A stretch of 64,000 nucleotides of DNA from Megascapheus bottae (taxonomy: Eukaryota > Chordata > Mammalia > Rodentia > Geomyidae), in the NCBI GenBank assembly GCA_024803745.1, contig JANJXV010000004.1, forward strand, positions 54,874,358-54,938,357. Direction: 5' to 3'. The notes under the pieces were generated by a model. The model worked only from the letters and a program-made list of their open reading frames with translations. It searched no databases and had not been told where the DNA came from. Shown in pieces: positions 1 through 10,214 of the stretch. Made by a program: the position numbers and the translations under genes. Within the stretch, counting starts at the first letter, position 1, and each line of letters starts with the position of its first letter.

Positions 1-35
1 ATTAACTTTCCCCTGGTGTTTGTTTGGATATTCAG

Positions 36-108
36 ATGATGATGAAGTGGATGTTGTTCTCATTATTCCTGCCTCGGGACGTCATGGACCACCATCTGCA
101 GATGCCAT
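36..108 (+). other. Candidate internal exon, unrecognised
   Basis: A 73-base segment lies between a pyrimidine-leaning stretch ending in CAG and a donor reading GTAAGT, which matches the consensus at all six intron positions. Two of three + frames are open across it. One of them reads as an acidic start (DDEVDV) followed by a hydrophobic run (VVLIIP). The segment has two CpGs in a CpG-poor neighbourhood. The last base before the donor is T rather than the usual G. Neither open frame joins in phase to the candidate at 5393-5489, so they cannot be consecutive exons. I do not recognise the peptide, and chance splice-like motifs are common. Confidence 0.15.
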
Positions 109-564
109 GTAAGTGATCATCTTGGCACTGACCCATATGCCACCTTTGTAGTCATGAGGATTCTACCCAAGAGGTGCCATCTGGTTTTCACAGTAGTCAG
201 TGGGAAAGTGGGGCTCTATGTTTTACTATAGGGATGCATGTTCATGAAAAAAAGGAAGGGTTTTCTGCCCCCACTAGGGACAGAGCATCAGCTGTCGTGT
301 TCTTTGTATCAAATTTCCCCCAGCTTACACCTTCTTTGCTAGAGTTCTGTTTCACCAGACACATTAAGAAACCCTCTGTACCCTACGGGCTGGGCTAAGC
401 TGGGGTAGGGAAGAAGAAAATAGGAGAACAATTGCTTCTATTGCTGAACCTGAAGATCTACCTTGATTTAATCCAACACACTGGTCATAGGACAGAATTT
501 TACATGCAGACAACTCTTTGTAGTCATTGTTTTCTGTGTGTGTTAAATTTGATTCAGAAATAAT
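109..564. other. Unique noncoding DNA
   Basis: I recognise no repeat or gene here. The short open frames in both directions lack coding character. Confidence 0.5.
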
Positions 565-890
565 TTCAGATTCCAGAAGAATTTTAAGAACCATACAAAG
601 AACTCCAATATGTCCTTTGCCCCATGTCAGTGATGGCTAGCATTTTGATGTATTTGTTTTCTGTAAATTCATCCTGAATTGTGGAAAAATTTTAAAACTA
701 TGTCATATTTACACATACATACTTCAGTGTGATATTCTTTTGTATAACCACAGCACAATCACCAATTTAAGGAGATTTAACATTGATGCAGTTTTATTAT
801 CTAAAATGGTTCATAATTTTATGACTTAAAGCCAATGTTAAAATATTTTTTTTCAAATTTCACCTTGTTTCTGTCCTTAATCAGACTACT
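565..890 (-). mobile_element. Ancient L1M-type relic, antisense
   Basis: The run of phrases 'aagaactccaatatgtcctt', 'ataaccacagcacaat', 'taacattgatgcag', 'ttattatctaaa' and 'caaatttcaccttg' follows the order of a widespread mammalian L1M segment as it reads antisense. Divergence is high and no coding frame survives. The subfamily is not assigned. Confidence 0.45.
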
Positions 891-2728
891 TAAAAAATAT
901 TTGGTATCCCCTCCTCTTGTCATATAGCCTTTTGTGTAGAAAACCTGACCGCTTTTGAATGTTCTGTACATTTACAAGCTTATAGAATCAAATAAATATA
1001 GACTAAAGATTGAAGCTCTGTATAATAGAGTCATTCTTTTATTTACCTACTTGCTTAAATTTGTATATGTGGCTTTTCTCCCCTCTTCTCTTTTTTGGCT
1101 TTACATAGATAGTGCAGGTTATACCTAGAATATGAATGTCCTTGTTTCTATTTTTCTTTACTCTCTGTGTTTTATTTTTCTTTCCAGCTCCTATTTAAAC
1201 AATGCAGTCTCACCCTCAAAACATTTTTCTTAGTTGGAAATTTCACTTACTACAATGATCAAATTTCCAAATGGTTAAGATTTTGTTAGATGAACATGTG
1301 CTCTTTGGTCCTTTTTTGAAGAGTGTTATCATATCACTGATTGTTTTAGAAGTCTTCAAAAGAAAATGCGGAGAAATAAGTATCATCTCTAAAGGTATCT
1401 TTTTTCAGGATCAGTAATCATTCATGTTTTCTATTAGCAGATTTATCAGTCAGAAGGAAACTGACATCAGAGACTATTTGGCATTGAAAATGCTACAGGA
1501 AGCTTCCACTGGGAAATGTAATACAATCTTACCTACATTCCCATTTTCTCCTGAATTTTTGCTAATTTACACATTCAGTTTTTCAATTTGTGGTCCATTT
1601 GTTTTCTATCATTAATTTATTACCTTGCTTGCTAATTTATCCAGAAAATGGTCTTAGAAGCACAGAACACACTCAAGTAGTACCAACAATATTCCTTTGT
1701 AGCAACAATGATTGTTTTATTATGTCTTTTTTAAAATGTATTTTGTTTTCCTATTTCTAAAAGACATTTCCTACAGTACTATTTTTAAGTGCTGAAACAA
1801 GAGAAAAGACCACAACTGGCAGAGTAATTAGTTGGTCAACTGGTTTTTATAATCACTTAAATTACTTTTCTGTCAAGTGACAACAAATGTAATTTGAACT
1901 GAGATTAATTAGATAATCATTATGCTTAACATAATTGGTTAAATAGAAAGTTTTTTTTATAAAATGGTAGATTCTTAAATTTACACAAATATGACCAGAT
2001 GGTGAACAGCTAGTTTTAATTAAATTAGGTTTGATAATTATAGATGATTAATTTTAGATTTGACTCAGATTAGAAAGAATATATTAAGGAAATTATTTTT
2101 TTAGTTTTTCAGTAATATGGTAACATATTATTATGCTTCTAAATCCTGATACCTAGGGTCAAATTAGTAAACCTTTTAATTTCCTTTGGTAAATAAACTC
2201 TTAGAAATCTTACTATGAAAATTCATAGGATTCTCTCCTTGAAAATCTTTAAGATTCAGCCACAGTCTTATACGCATAAGAGAATAGATGTATTTATGCA
2301 TAGAAATGAGGAGGTGGGTAGGAGATGAGCAGAAAGATTTCCTGAAGATATCCTAAATTCTCCTATGTGGACAAAGCCATTATCATCAAGTTAGGCAGGC
2401 TGTGTATATTGAAACATAAAATGGCTTCTTCCAAGGACATCACAAATTCAGAAAAGTGCATATTAGAAAGCTCAGGTGTTTTTTTCCCCCATTTTCTTTC
2501 TATTCAGAAAAGATTTTTTCACATAGCTGATCATGGAAACTCTGGCAAAAGGAGTCTGTGAATGGCTCCTAACCACAGGAGCTGTGCACTGCTCATCTGG
2601 AAAAAAGAAAAGTCTGAATCTGAAAGTGGAAGAAAAGATAAGTTTGGTCACTGGGGGAACTGCTCCATGCTAGGTAAGATTCATTTTCTCTCTACACAGA
2701 TGGCTTTGATTATGTTTGTTTAGTGGTT
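891..2728. other. AT-rich unique DNA with clustered TAAT/ATTA motifs
   Basis: No gene or clear repeat. Between about 1820 and 2110 the + strand is dense in TAATTA, ATTAAT and AATTAG motifs, the core recognised by homeodomain proteins. That could be a regulatory island or just base composition. 2110-2728 shows nothing further. Confidence 0.4.
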
Positions 2729-2790
2729 TATTCATTTACTCACTCATCAAATATTTATCACGTGGAAAGCTCTAGATTAGTGATCTGATT
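2729..2790 (-). mobile_element. L2-like 3' end relic
   Basis: 'Ttcatttactcactcatcaa' followed by 'atatttatcacgtggaaagc' resembles the antisense 3' tail of L2. It is short and diverged. Confidence 0.35.
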
Positions 2791-3179
2791 TGCTTAGGTA
2801 CTTGCTTTCAGAAGAAGAGACTGTCAATGCCAGCATGCAATTCTGTAGTTGGCTGGTCCCCATCATATGTCTTGGTTTTGTTTGGGTTTTTACTATTTCC
2901 TTTGATCAGAACATAGAGTCTAGGTCTGACTAAAATCTGACCTCATGATAAATGTGTCTGCATCTTCCAATGACCCAAGATAGCAGTTGTTGAAGTGATA
3001 TCTCCGCATGCAAGTGCACACACAAAGTCGTGTGCATGGCATCCTGTGTGAAGACTCAGGGTAGTTTCCCAGAGAGGCCCCCACCAAGTGGGATAGAGAG
3101 TTACATACTGGTCCACTGACTTTTATAGGTCTGATTTTGGCTACAATTATAATTCAGTTGGGAAACTATAATGGTTGTG
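2791..3179. other. Unique noncoding DNA
   Basis: No repeat or gene recognised. A local CA-bearing stretch near 3008-3035 is too short to call. Confidence 0.4.
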
Positions 3180-3265
3180 TTTGTTTGGGTGATGGGATCC
3201 AACCCAAGGCCTTGCATAGGCTAAACCAGCCCTCTACCACCAAGCTACATCAATAGCCCTGTCTG
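3180..3265 (-). mobile_element. ID-like tRNA-derived SINE, monomer
   Basis: On the minus strand it reads as a diverged ID head: 'gtagcttggtggtagag' is a box A region and 'ggttggatccc' a box B region about 40 bases later. No clear A-tail or target-site duplication. Confidence 0.6.
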
Positions 3266-3295
3266 TCATGAGACAAGATGCATAAAGCCAGCTAG

Positions 3296-3366
3296 GAGAC
3301 CTTTCCATCTATTCTTCATCAGCAACCAGAAGAATGCTTTCATGAACATAGAATTAAAACACACTT
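3296..3366. repeat. Local duplication, copy 1
   Basis: About 70 bases starting 'gagacctttccatct' and ending in an 'attaaaacac' block recur 243 bases downstream at 3539-3612 in the same orientation, with about seven differences. The intervening DNA is not duplicated. I do not recognise a repeat family in it. Confidence 0.8.
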
Positions 3367-3538
3367 AAGTGTTATGGAAAAGTCCTATGATAGTCAAAAG
3401 TAGAAAAGAGGAGAAAGTCAGTTTTAATTCTGTTTTAATCTAGCAACAACCTCAGTCTTCTGGGAATGTCCTTGTATATACGTCTTGTATGTTATCCTTT
3501 GTCTTCAAAGGTGATTGCACATACACTATTTTTTAACT

Positions 3539-3612
3539 GAGACCTTTCCATCTGTTCTACATCAGGAACCAGAAGAATGCTTTCATTAGCATAAAAATTA
3601 AAACACTAGATT
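3539..3612. repeat. Local duplication, copy 2
   Basis: Direct-repeat partner of 3296-3366. It shares the core 'ccagaagaatgctttcat' and carries small indels. No target-site duplication or tail is visible, so a dispersed tandem or templated duplication fits better than retroposition. Confidence 0.8.
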
Positions 3613-3730
3613 TAGACTTTTTCACTGTAATATCTATTGCGATCATTTTTCTGTGTTTGCATATATGTTTCAATTCACCTTTATGGGGAAGGACAGTACT
3701 TCATAAGATGACCCATGCTTATGTAACAAA

Positions 3731-3746
3731 TTCTTTTCTTTCTTTC

Positions 3747-3784
<38 letters not shown>

Positions 3785-3846
3785 TTCCTTCCTTCCTTCC
3801 TTCCTTCCTTCCTTCCTTCCTTCCTTCCTTCCTTCCTTCCTTCCTT
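3731..3846. repeat. (TTTC)n then (TTCC)n microsatellite, expanded SINE tail
   Basis: About 50 bases of TTTC units change into about 65 bases of TTCC units that abut the 3' end of the minus-strand SINE at 3847. Read on the minus strand this is GGAA then GAAA repeats exactly where the A-tail belongs. The matching open frames (FLPS and KEGR repeats) are artefacts. Confidence 0.9.
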
Positions 3847-4014
3847 GCCAGTCTTGGGTTTGAGCTCGGCCCTAAGCACTGTCCTTGGGCTTTCTCAAGG
3901 TTAGAGCTCTACCACTTGGCTTTTTTTTGCTATGTATGTGGTACCGAGAAATCGAACCCCGGTCTTCGTGCTTGCTAGGCAAGCACTCTACCACTAGGCC
4001 AAACTCCCGGCCCC
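3847..4014 (-). mobile_element. Dimeric ID-like SINE (IDL-Geo-like)
   Basis: On the minus strand the head reads 'gggagtttggcctagtgg' (box A) with 'gggttcgattt' (box B), then the second monomer ending 'gactggcaag'. About 20 bases at the monomer junction are missing relative to the other copies in this window. Confidence 0.85.
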
Positions 4015-4394
4015 CTAATTTTAGACATTAAAGACTTTGTTTTAACATAAATTTTTAGCCTAGCAATAGTCTGTCATTGCTGAGTTTCTATCCAGAGAAC
4101 AAAGGCTATTTATTCATTTAGAATTGGCCTGTCCTCTGGGCTGTATGTGTGAAAATAGTAACTATAAACTTGAATTTCCCCTTCTGTACCCATCCCTCCC
4201 AGCATATTTTCTGTTGCCAAGGAATCATCATTTATTTTTAGTTTATCATTATTTGAAAATATTAAATTGTATATCAGTAACTTCCTAATAATGTAAAACA
4301 GCACATTTATTTAAGCAGTAAGATTTATTAAAAATCACAGAGGATTGATACGTTAGTCCGGAAAAGATGTCCCAGGTGATTAGCTCAAAATATT
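4015..4394. other. Unique noncoding DNA
   Basis: AT-rich, with no recognised repeat or gene. Confidence 0.4.
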
Positions 4395-4565
4395 GGCTGC
4401 CATTAGAACTGCTGTGAAACTCCTAAATATCCAACCATGTAGGTCTCACCTCAGTCTAACTGAACCAGAATTTCTAGGTAAAAGTCCAAGCACTGGTAGT
4501 TTTAGCCAGTCTCTGAGGTAAATACCATGTGCAATTTGGGAACAGGTTTGGGAACTGCTAGTACT
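4395..4565 (+). mobile_element. MER5A-like hAT-Charlie relic
   Basis: The order 'cattagaactgctgtgaaa', 'aggtctcacctcagtc', 'actgaaccagaatttc' and 'aggtttgggaactgctag' follows the MER5A non-autonomous DNA transposon: a 'catcacctgggaac...' type start, the 'ctgaatcagaa' centre and a 'gaaccactg' type end. Heavily diverged; terminal repeats are not intact. Confidence 0.5.
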
Positions 4566-4611
4566 CTATTAAATCCCTCTCTTTTTTGGTTTCTGACGTT
4601 TCTTTGGATTT

Positions 4612-4757
4612 TCATCCATCTTTTTTCGTATTTTTATTGTAATTAATAGAGGGGTTACATGATATTTGCCAGATAGAAGATGCATTAATTCCCATACATT
4701 GATACCCTTTCACATGTCTTGGTCCCCATTTCCTCCCCCCCCCAATCATCCATCTTT
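4612..4757 (-). mobile_element. 122-bp L1 3' stub with target-site duplication
   Basis: 4624-4745 matches the antisense of the L1 3' end seen at 15200-15335: the polypurine/G tract, then 'ttaattacaataaaa'. It is flanked by the 12-base direct repeat 'tcatccatcttt' at 4612-4623 and 4746-4757. Truncation on the sense strand falls exactly in the G run. Confidence 0.88.
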
Positions 4758-5392
4758 AAGTAAAATAGCAATAGACATGGGGAATGATCTGAAATAGCAA
4801 TTAGCAACTGGATAGGGAATCCAACAGGGATGCATGCCTCCACCCAAAGAAGGACTGGCGGTAGTTGTGGTAGCTGAGTTGACAGTGCCACCAACAACAG
4901 TACTGACAGTCTCTATGGTCCTCAGGTCACTGAATGTCCCCAACAGTTTTCTGAGACTGGAGTTGTGATTTTCCATGGGCAGTAGAAAGAACGCATGTGA
5001 AGCCTGATATCTGGTTAGTTGCCAACCTCCACCCCCTCCTCTGTCCGTGCAACCTCCGGTAGAAGTGTCACTGTGCTTCAGCAATCAGTCTTCAATTCTG
5101 ATGACTGTCACCCCTCATCTTTTTACCTTTGTCAAGGACAGAAAAAGAAAGTAAAAGAGACACATCTAACGGGTAGTATAAATGCCATTATAGGCTGTTT
5201 GGGATTGGCAGAACTACACAGATGGATGCATACCTTAAGAAAACAGAGGGAATGCACGCAGCCCTACCCTTCCCTAGAGTTATAAGCACACTGCATAAGC
5301 TCTCTTGCATATTTATTATTGCAGAAAAACTGCAATGTGAATGTACCAATGGTACATATTTCAATTCCTAGGCTATTTCATTTGTTCTCCAG
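4758..5392 (-). other. Mostly unique DNA with an unrecognised 112-codon antisense frame
   Basis: A minus-strand frame at 4746-5084 encodes 112 residues with a Gly-rich patch near the start and a Thr-rich patch (SATTTTASPS) past the middle. Composition is more codon-like than the surroundings, but I recognise no domain. It could be a decayed retropseudogene or chance. The start of the frame's last codons overlaps the L1 stub's target-site duplication. Confidence 0.15.
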
Positions 5393-5489
5393 CAACCTCA
5401 AGTAGACAAGAGCTGTAATGAACAGACTGATCCATTGCAGCTGACTTCCACAATTCAGACAATTGAAGAACGAGTGAAATTAATAAAAG
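5393..5489 (+). other. Candidate coding exon, 97 bases, unrecognised gene
   Basis: The acceptor has a good pyrimidine tract ending 'tttgttctccag', and the donor reads AAAAG|GTACAT. The + frame is open across the whole 97 bases, starts in phase 0 and ends in phase 1, with in-frame stops just outside on both sides (5369-5371 upstream, about 5502 downstream). The peptide has an amphipathic end rich in I, E, R, K and L (TIQTIEERVKLIK) that could be helical. An internal alternative acceptor lies at 5440. I do not recognise the family. Its ending phase fits the open frame of the candidate at 8223-8382. Confidence 0.35.
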
Positions 5490-6829
5490 GTACATCAAAA
5501 TAGGCCTTGTCCATCTGTGAGAGAAAGGGAAATTGCCTAACACCTAGCACAAAGCTGTAATAAGGCAGCCATACGTGACAACATTTCTTTGCAAGTTTGT
5601 GATCACCTCTGGGTACCCATTAGGGACCTTAATGAATCTCTCTGAAGGCCTCATTTTCACTAGGGGTTTCTTGGAACAGCTCTCAGCCTGAGACTTGGGC
5701 AGATTGCTGGCCTCTGTCCTTCCTATACAACCGGGCCCTTTTGTGTGGCTCACCCCCTCAACAGCTCCTTCTCCATTATGCATCTAATACAAATCTAATT
5801 CTTCACCTGCCTTTTTTCTGTGTGTGTATTGAGAGCAGTGTTCTCCCAGGCCTATTTTTCAGGCATATCAGTTATGTAAATCAGCCCATCTTCTTGGATT
5901 GATTTTCTTTGTGAGCCAGGAGCCATTTGTGGTGTTTCTGCTGGAGAGTGTAATTTGAGCTATTTCATTGTTGAGTTTTTCAGAGGCTATTTTAATTTCC
6001 ATACAGTAGGTATTCTTCCTTCCCTTTGTCCCAGAACTCAATCTGTTTCTATAGAGGATTGATTCTGCATTTGAAAATAGCCTAGCTTACAGTATATTCA
6101 GGAGTTTCTAGATAGATGCAAGGCTTGGGAAGTATGAAATGCATGTACAGCATGACAGTTTTTCAACACTTGTGAAAGAGACTTAATGCTTTAACACAGG
6201 AATAAAATTACCTGTCTGATAATGGAAAATTGAGAACACAACGATCATTACCTTTTCATCATAAAAACATGGAAAAAAATGAAGCACAGCAATGACACTT
6301 GCCTTGCGAGTGATGTGTGTCTCATAAGTGGAAAAAGAAAATCATACATAAAAAACTGAAAATGGGGTATTTCATGGCATATTGTTCTTTTAGTACACTG
6401 CAAATTATAAATCAGTTACAATGTATTAATCTAATATAGAAATGTAAAATAAATGCATTTAGTCTTCAGAGCCCTGCAAACCTTCTCCTATCTAGATCAA
6501 AAATAAAATCAAGACATCATAGTTTATTATAAAAATGAAAGCAGCCTTGTGTTTTTAACCTATTTTTCATAAGGAGGGGAAATATTGCAAAGAGATATTT
6601 CTAGACATAGGTATACACATTTTTATTCAACATACAATAATTCAATTGCAGGTGTCTCACAATCTTGTTTAACTCATTAAAAGATAAGTACAAGATGCTA
6701 ATGCCATACTTAATAAATGAGTTTGCACTTTGGACATTTTACATCATGCACATTTATTCTGTGTTCAAAACAGAGATTATAAATATCATCTGTTGAAAAA
6801 TACACTTCTAAGTATTAAAATGAATTATA
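5490..6829. other. AT-rich unique DNA
   Basis: No gene or clear repeat. It includes long A/T-rich stretches at 6230-6830. Confidence 0.4.
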
Positions 6830-7010
6830 TAGCCAGGTGCCTGTGGTACAGCTCAGCCTGGACAGAAAAGCCCACAAGATTCTGTCTCCAAAATAGCTAG
6901 AGAAGGATGGGGTTGGAGGCATAACTAAAGTAGTAGAACTACTAGCTAAGCAAGCAAGCCATCAAGAGTTCCAGCAAAGTTTTGAGTTCAAATCCTGGTA
7001 CTAGAAAGAG
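6830..7010 (+). mobile_element. Degenerate composite SINE
   Basis: It starts 'agccaggtgcctgtgg' and ends with a box B-like 'gagttcaaatcctggtac', with a worn ID-like monomer between. Much of the 7SL-like head is lost. Confidence 0.5.
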
Positions 7011-7469
7011 TAAAGCAAACAGGCAAAATTGAATTGAAATTTTTAATAGACTTACCACCTGGTTGAAAAGAATTCAGCCTTTGAAATAGCTCTTAAAAGA
7101 AATGAAGTAGTGAAAAACAAAAATCTAAATTAAATTATATTAAAGTAAAGATAATTATAGTAGTCCTGAACAAATGTGTTGAGCTTTTGATATAATTATG
7201 AATACTACTTTAAAAATGGAGTAAATATAGCCTTTTAAAATCTGTTATATAATTATACACATTAAAATGAATTACTCAATGCATAAGACTAAAATATAGG
7301 AAGAATATAGGAAGAAAATGTTAAATTATTTTTTAAATTGAATCTTAAGTCATAAGTAAAATTATAATGAGATATTAGTTATGGCAAACTACAGATAATG
7401 GGGATAGCAATCTAACTCGGAGAGGTTTTGTCTGCTTGCTTGTTTGGTTTGGGTTTTGTATTTGTTTTG
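7011..7469. other. AT-rich unique DNA
   Basis: Runs of A/T with no recognised repeat or gene. Confidence 0.4.
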
Positions 7470-7590
7470 TTTTCTTTCCAAATCTGGGGCTTGAACTCAG
7501 GACCTGGGTGCGATCTCTGAGCCTCTTTGTACTTAAGGTTAGCACTTCACCTCTTGAGCTACAGTGTCACTTCTGCCTTTTTCAAACTTC
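7470..7590 (-). mobile_element. Partial composite SINE, ID-like half
   Basis: 'Ggggcttgaactcaggacct' (antisense box B) and 'cctcttgagctacagtg' (antisense box A) mark the second monomer. The 7SL-like half is missing. Confidence 0.65.
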
Positions 7591-7739
7591 AGGGTTTTTT
7601 TTAATCAGTATTATTTTAAACTTACTTGCCTGTTTTGGTAAAACAAAGTCTTCACAACCAACTGAAGCTTAAAAAAAACCCTCTTAAATATTTAAAGAGG
7701 AATGATGAAATGTAACTTACATTGTTGGGTTTTTATATT

Positions 7740-7980
7740 TTTGTGTGTGCTTATAATGGGGCTTGAACTCAGAGCCTTGCACTCTTGCGTAGGTTTTTCA
7801 TTCAAGGTTGCAGTTATACCACTTGAGCCACAGTCCCCACTTCTGGTTTGTTTGTTTGTTTGCAGGTTGATTGGATGTAAGTCTCTTGGATTTATTTTCC
7901 TGCACTAGCTTAGAATCATGATCCTCCGATCTCGGCCTCCTGATTAGCTAGGAGTACAAACCTGAGCCACTGGCATCCAA
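7740..7980 (-). mobile_element. 7SL/ID composite SINE (B1-dID-like)
   Basis: The antisense ID monomer ('ggggcttgaactcagagcc', 'ccacttgagccacagtcc') is followed by the antisense 7SL-like head ('tcggcctcctgattagct', 'aacctgagccactgg'). Confidence 0.75.
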
Positions 7981-8222
7981 CCTACATGTTAATTGACAAA
8001 TATAGCAATCCTCTACCTGCCTCTCCTTTCTTTCTGATTCTGTTAGGAGCAATGAATAAATAGAATTGTCAGTGACTGCATGTGACCTGAGCTATGCAAG
8101 CAAACTAGCAGTAAGGTGCATCAAAATTGGAATATGCCTTAAAAATGATTGGCTGACAGGCCAGGGCTAGTGGCATAAAAACACTGAACTAAACCCAATT
8201 CACTACTGTACACTGGGTGCAG

Positions 8223-8382
8223 CGTTAGAGCTCGTCTTCCAACATTACTTCCTGGCCTACGTGGAAACCCACCACGGAACTATGCAGCAGCCCAAAGTCC
8301 CCAACCCCAGCTCTGCACATGACTTGTCCAGAGGATACACGGAGCTGAGTGCCACCCAACCTCTGACCAGGGGAAGTAGCAG
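8223..8382 (+). other. Candidate coding exon, 160 bases, unrecognised
   Basis: The segment lies between 'ctgggtgcag' and a strong donor AGCAG|GTGAGC. It is GC-richer than its surroundings and has several CpGs. With the incoming phase left by the 5393-5489 candidate, the frame is open over all 52 full codons and includes the motif LVFQHYFLAYVETHHGTMQQ. The acceptor's pyrimidine tract is weak. The minus strand is also open here and could equally be a terminal exon starting after 'tctgtcccag' and stopping at 8225. No family recognised. Confidence 0.25.
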
Positions 8383-8774
8383 GTGAGCAGTCCTGGGACA
8401 GATAGATAGCATGATGAAGGGGTAGGATTTTATTAAGTGTGTAGTAATGGAGTGATGTAATCTTGACATTAATGTTCAAGTAAATAAATACCTTTACGCA
8501 GCTCAACTCATCCATGTAATTATGGTGCTTCCTACTGATACCTAATGGTGACTTGTTTTTTCTGCCTTTAATTTTGTATAAATGGAATGAATTTATGTAT
8601 ATGCTTCTATGCCTTGCCTTTTTATTCTATGTATAATGTGTGCATGTTCATTCACTTTCACTGACACATGAAGAACTTCCAGAGTAAAAAAAAAACCTAT
8701 AATACTTTGGTTTGCTTATTAACTTTAACATCAGTGAGTATTAGTATCTGGTTCATTCTCGTTTTTATGTGTGT
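8383..8774. other. Unique noncoding DNA, possible old antisense L1 fragment
   Basis: 8560-8670 ('gtataaatggaatgaattta...ttcattcactttcac') vaguely resembles an antisense L1M stretch. Too diverged to call firmly. Confidence 0.3.
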
Positions 8775-9020
8775 GTGCTGGTACTAAGGTTTGAACTCAG
8801 GGTCTGAGTGTTATATTTTTGTTTTTGTTTGTTTTACTCAAGGCTGCTGCTCTACCACTTGAGCCACACTGCAGCTCCACTATATCTTTTTATGGGTGAA
8901 TTGGAGATAGAGTCTCATAGACTTTCTTGCCTGGTCTGGCTTTGAACTGAAATCCTTCTGAAATCCTCAGATGTCAGCCTTCAGAACAGTTAGAATTACA
9001 AGCATGAGCCACCAGCCTTT
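8775..9020 (-). mobile_element. 7SL/ID composite SINE
   Basis: Antisense ID monomer with 'ccacttgagccacactgc', then antisense head with 'gtcagccttcagaacag' and 'agcatgagccaccagcc'. A T-rich insertion near 8815-8835 interrupts the monomer. Confidence 0.75.
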
Positions 9021-9372
9021 ATTCTTTATTAAATACTACATAGGGAATTTTGCACAATTACCCTTATACTCATGGAGAACCTTTTTCTTTTGCCAAGAGC
9101 CATTTAAATATTTATAATATCCTAACAGGCCATACAAAATGACCGATACAATCAAGCAGTCACAGGCAGCTGCTGAGAGGTAGAGAAGAAGTGTACATAT
9201 CTGTCCTATTAGTTATCCAATGCGCTGGACAATCCTTACCTCTACAATCTAGCACTAGGATAGTAGACATGCAAGGTTGTAGTGTGTATTCGTGTTCAAA
9301 GTGAATGTAGCAATTCTCTTATCTACCAGCACAAGTATGAGTGAGTCTACTATTGCACGCTGTATCAGCACG
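9021..9372. other. Unique noncoding DNA
   Basis: No recognised repeat or gene. Confidence 0.4.
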
Positions 9373-9590
9373 GCAAAGACTTTTTTTTTTGCCAGTCCTG
9401 GGCTTAAGCTCAGGGCCTGAGCACTGTCCTTGGATTTTTCTCAAGACTAGAGCTCTACCACTTGAGCCTCAGTACCACTTCCGGCTTTTTCTAAGTATGC
9501 GGTACCAAGGAATCGAACCTGGGTCTTCATGCATGCTAGGCAAGCACTCTACCACTAGGCCAAACTCCCAGCCCCATGCAAAGACTTTTT
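9373..9590 (-). mobile_element. Dimeric ID-like SINE with 13-base target-site duplication
   Basis: Both monomers are complete on the minus strand. The flanking direct repeat 'gcaaagacttttt' occurs at about 9373-9385 and 9578-9590, and the T run at 9381-9390 is the antisense A-tail. Confidence 0.9.
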
Positions 9591-10142
9591 AAGTTGAAAT
9601 CACCTCCCTTTTGAAGGACAGACCTAACACACCTGGTGGTTTAGAGAGGATGTTCTCATGGCTCCTTATTTATCTTTTCATGAGTATTAATGAGTATTCA
9701 TCAGAATGCCTATCATTTTACAAGAAACAGAAGTTCTTAATTTGTATGGAATCAAACTTTTAACTCTCTATCAGGGGTGTAAATTTTTGTAAACTAAAGA
9801 TTTTTTTCATATACCGAAGTCATAGGTTGTATTTTCTTCTATAAGTTTTGTCTTTAACATTAACTCCTTGGCCGATTTCTGTTCACTATAAAGTAGAGAT
9901 ACAATTTCAGAGTTTTTTGCATAATGAACAGATTTTTCTCAGGCTTCTCTTCAATGACTTCCAAGGTAGCATGAATGCCTTCTCTCCATCTTAGTCCTCT
10001 TTCTCACAGCTTCTGTAAGGTTCATGCTTAAGTCATTATTGGTAATTGATGGTACTGCCACGTTTGCTGCTTATTTCCATTCATTTTTCCTATTGCCCAC
10101 TCTTTTTCCTAACCACACTTGTCAATTCTGGAATCACAGAAT
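9591..10142 (-). other. Mostly unique, with a possible ancient antisense L1 fragment
   Basis: 9725-9910 ('cagaagttcttaatttg', 'gtattttcttctataagttt') follows the antisense L1M ORF2 region that reads 'tcttctagaagtttta' in many mammals. The remainder is unique. Confidence 0.35.
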
Positions 10143-10143
10143 T

Positions 10144-10154
10144 TGTGTGTGTGT

Positions 10155-10195
<41 letters not shown>

Positions 10196-10214
10196 TGTGT
10201 GTGTGTGTGTGTGC
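10144..10214. repeat. (TG)n microsatellite
   Basis: 71 bases of TG with two single-base interruptions. It creates spurious Cys-Val and Thr-His frames on the two strands. Confidence 0.95.

Noticed and set aside
10144..10214. Possible zinc-rich Cys repeat peptide
   Set aside because: It is a TG dinucleotide repeat.
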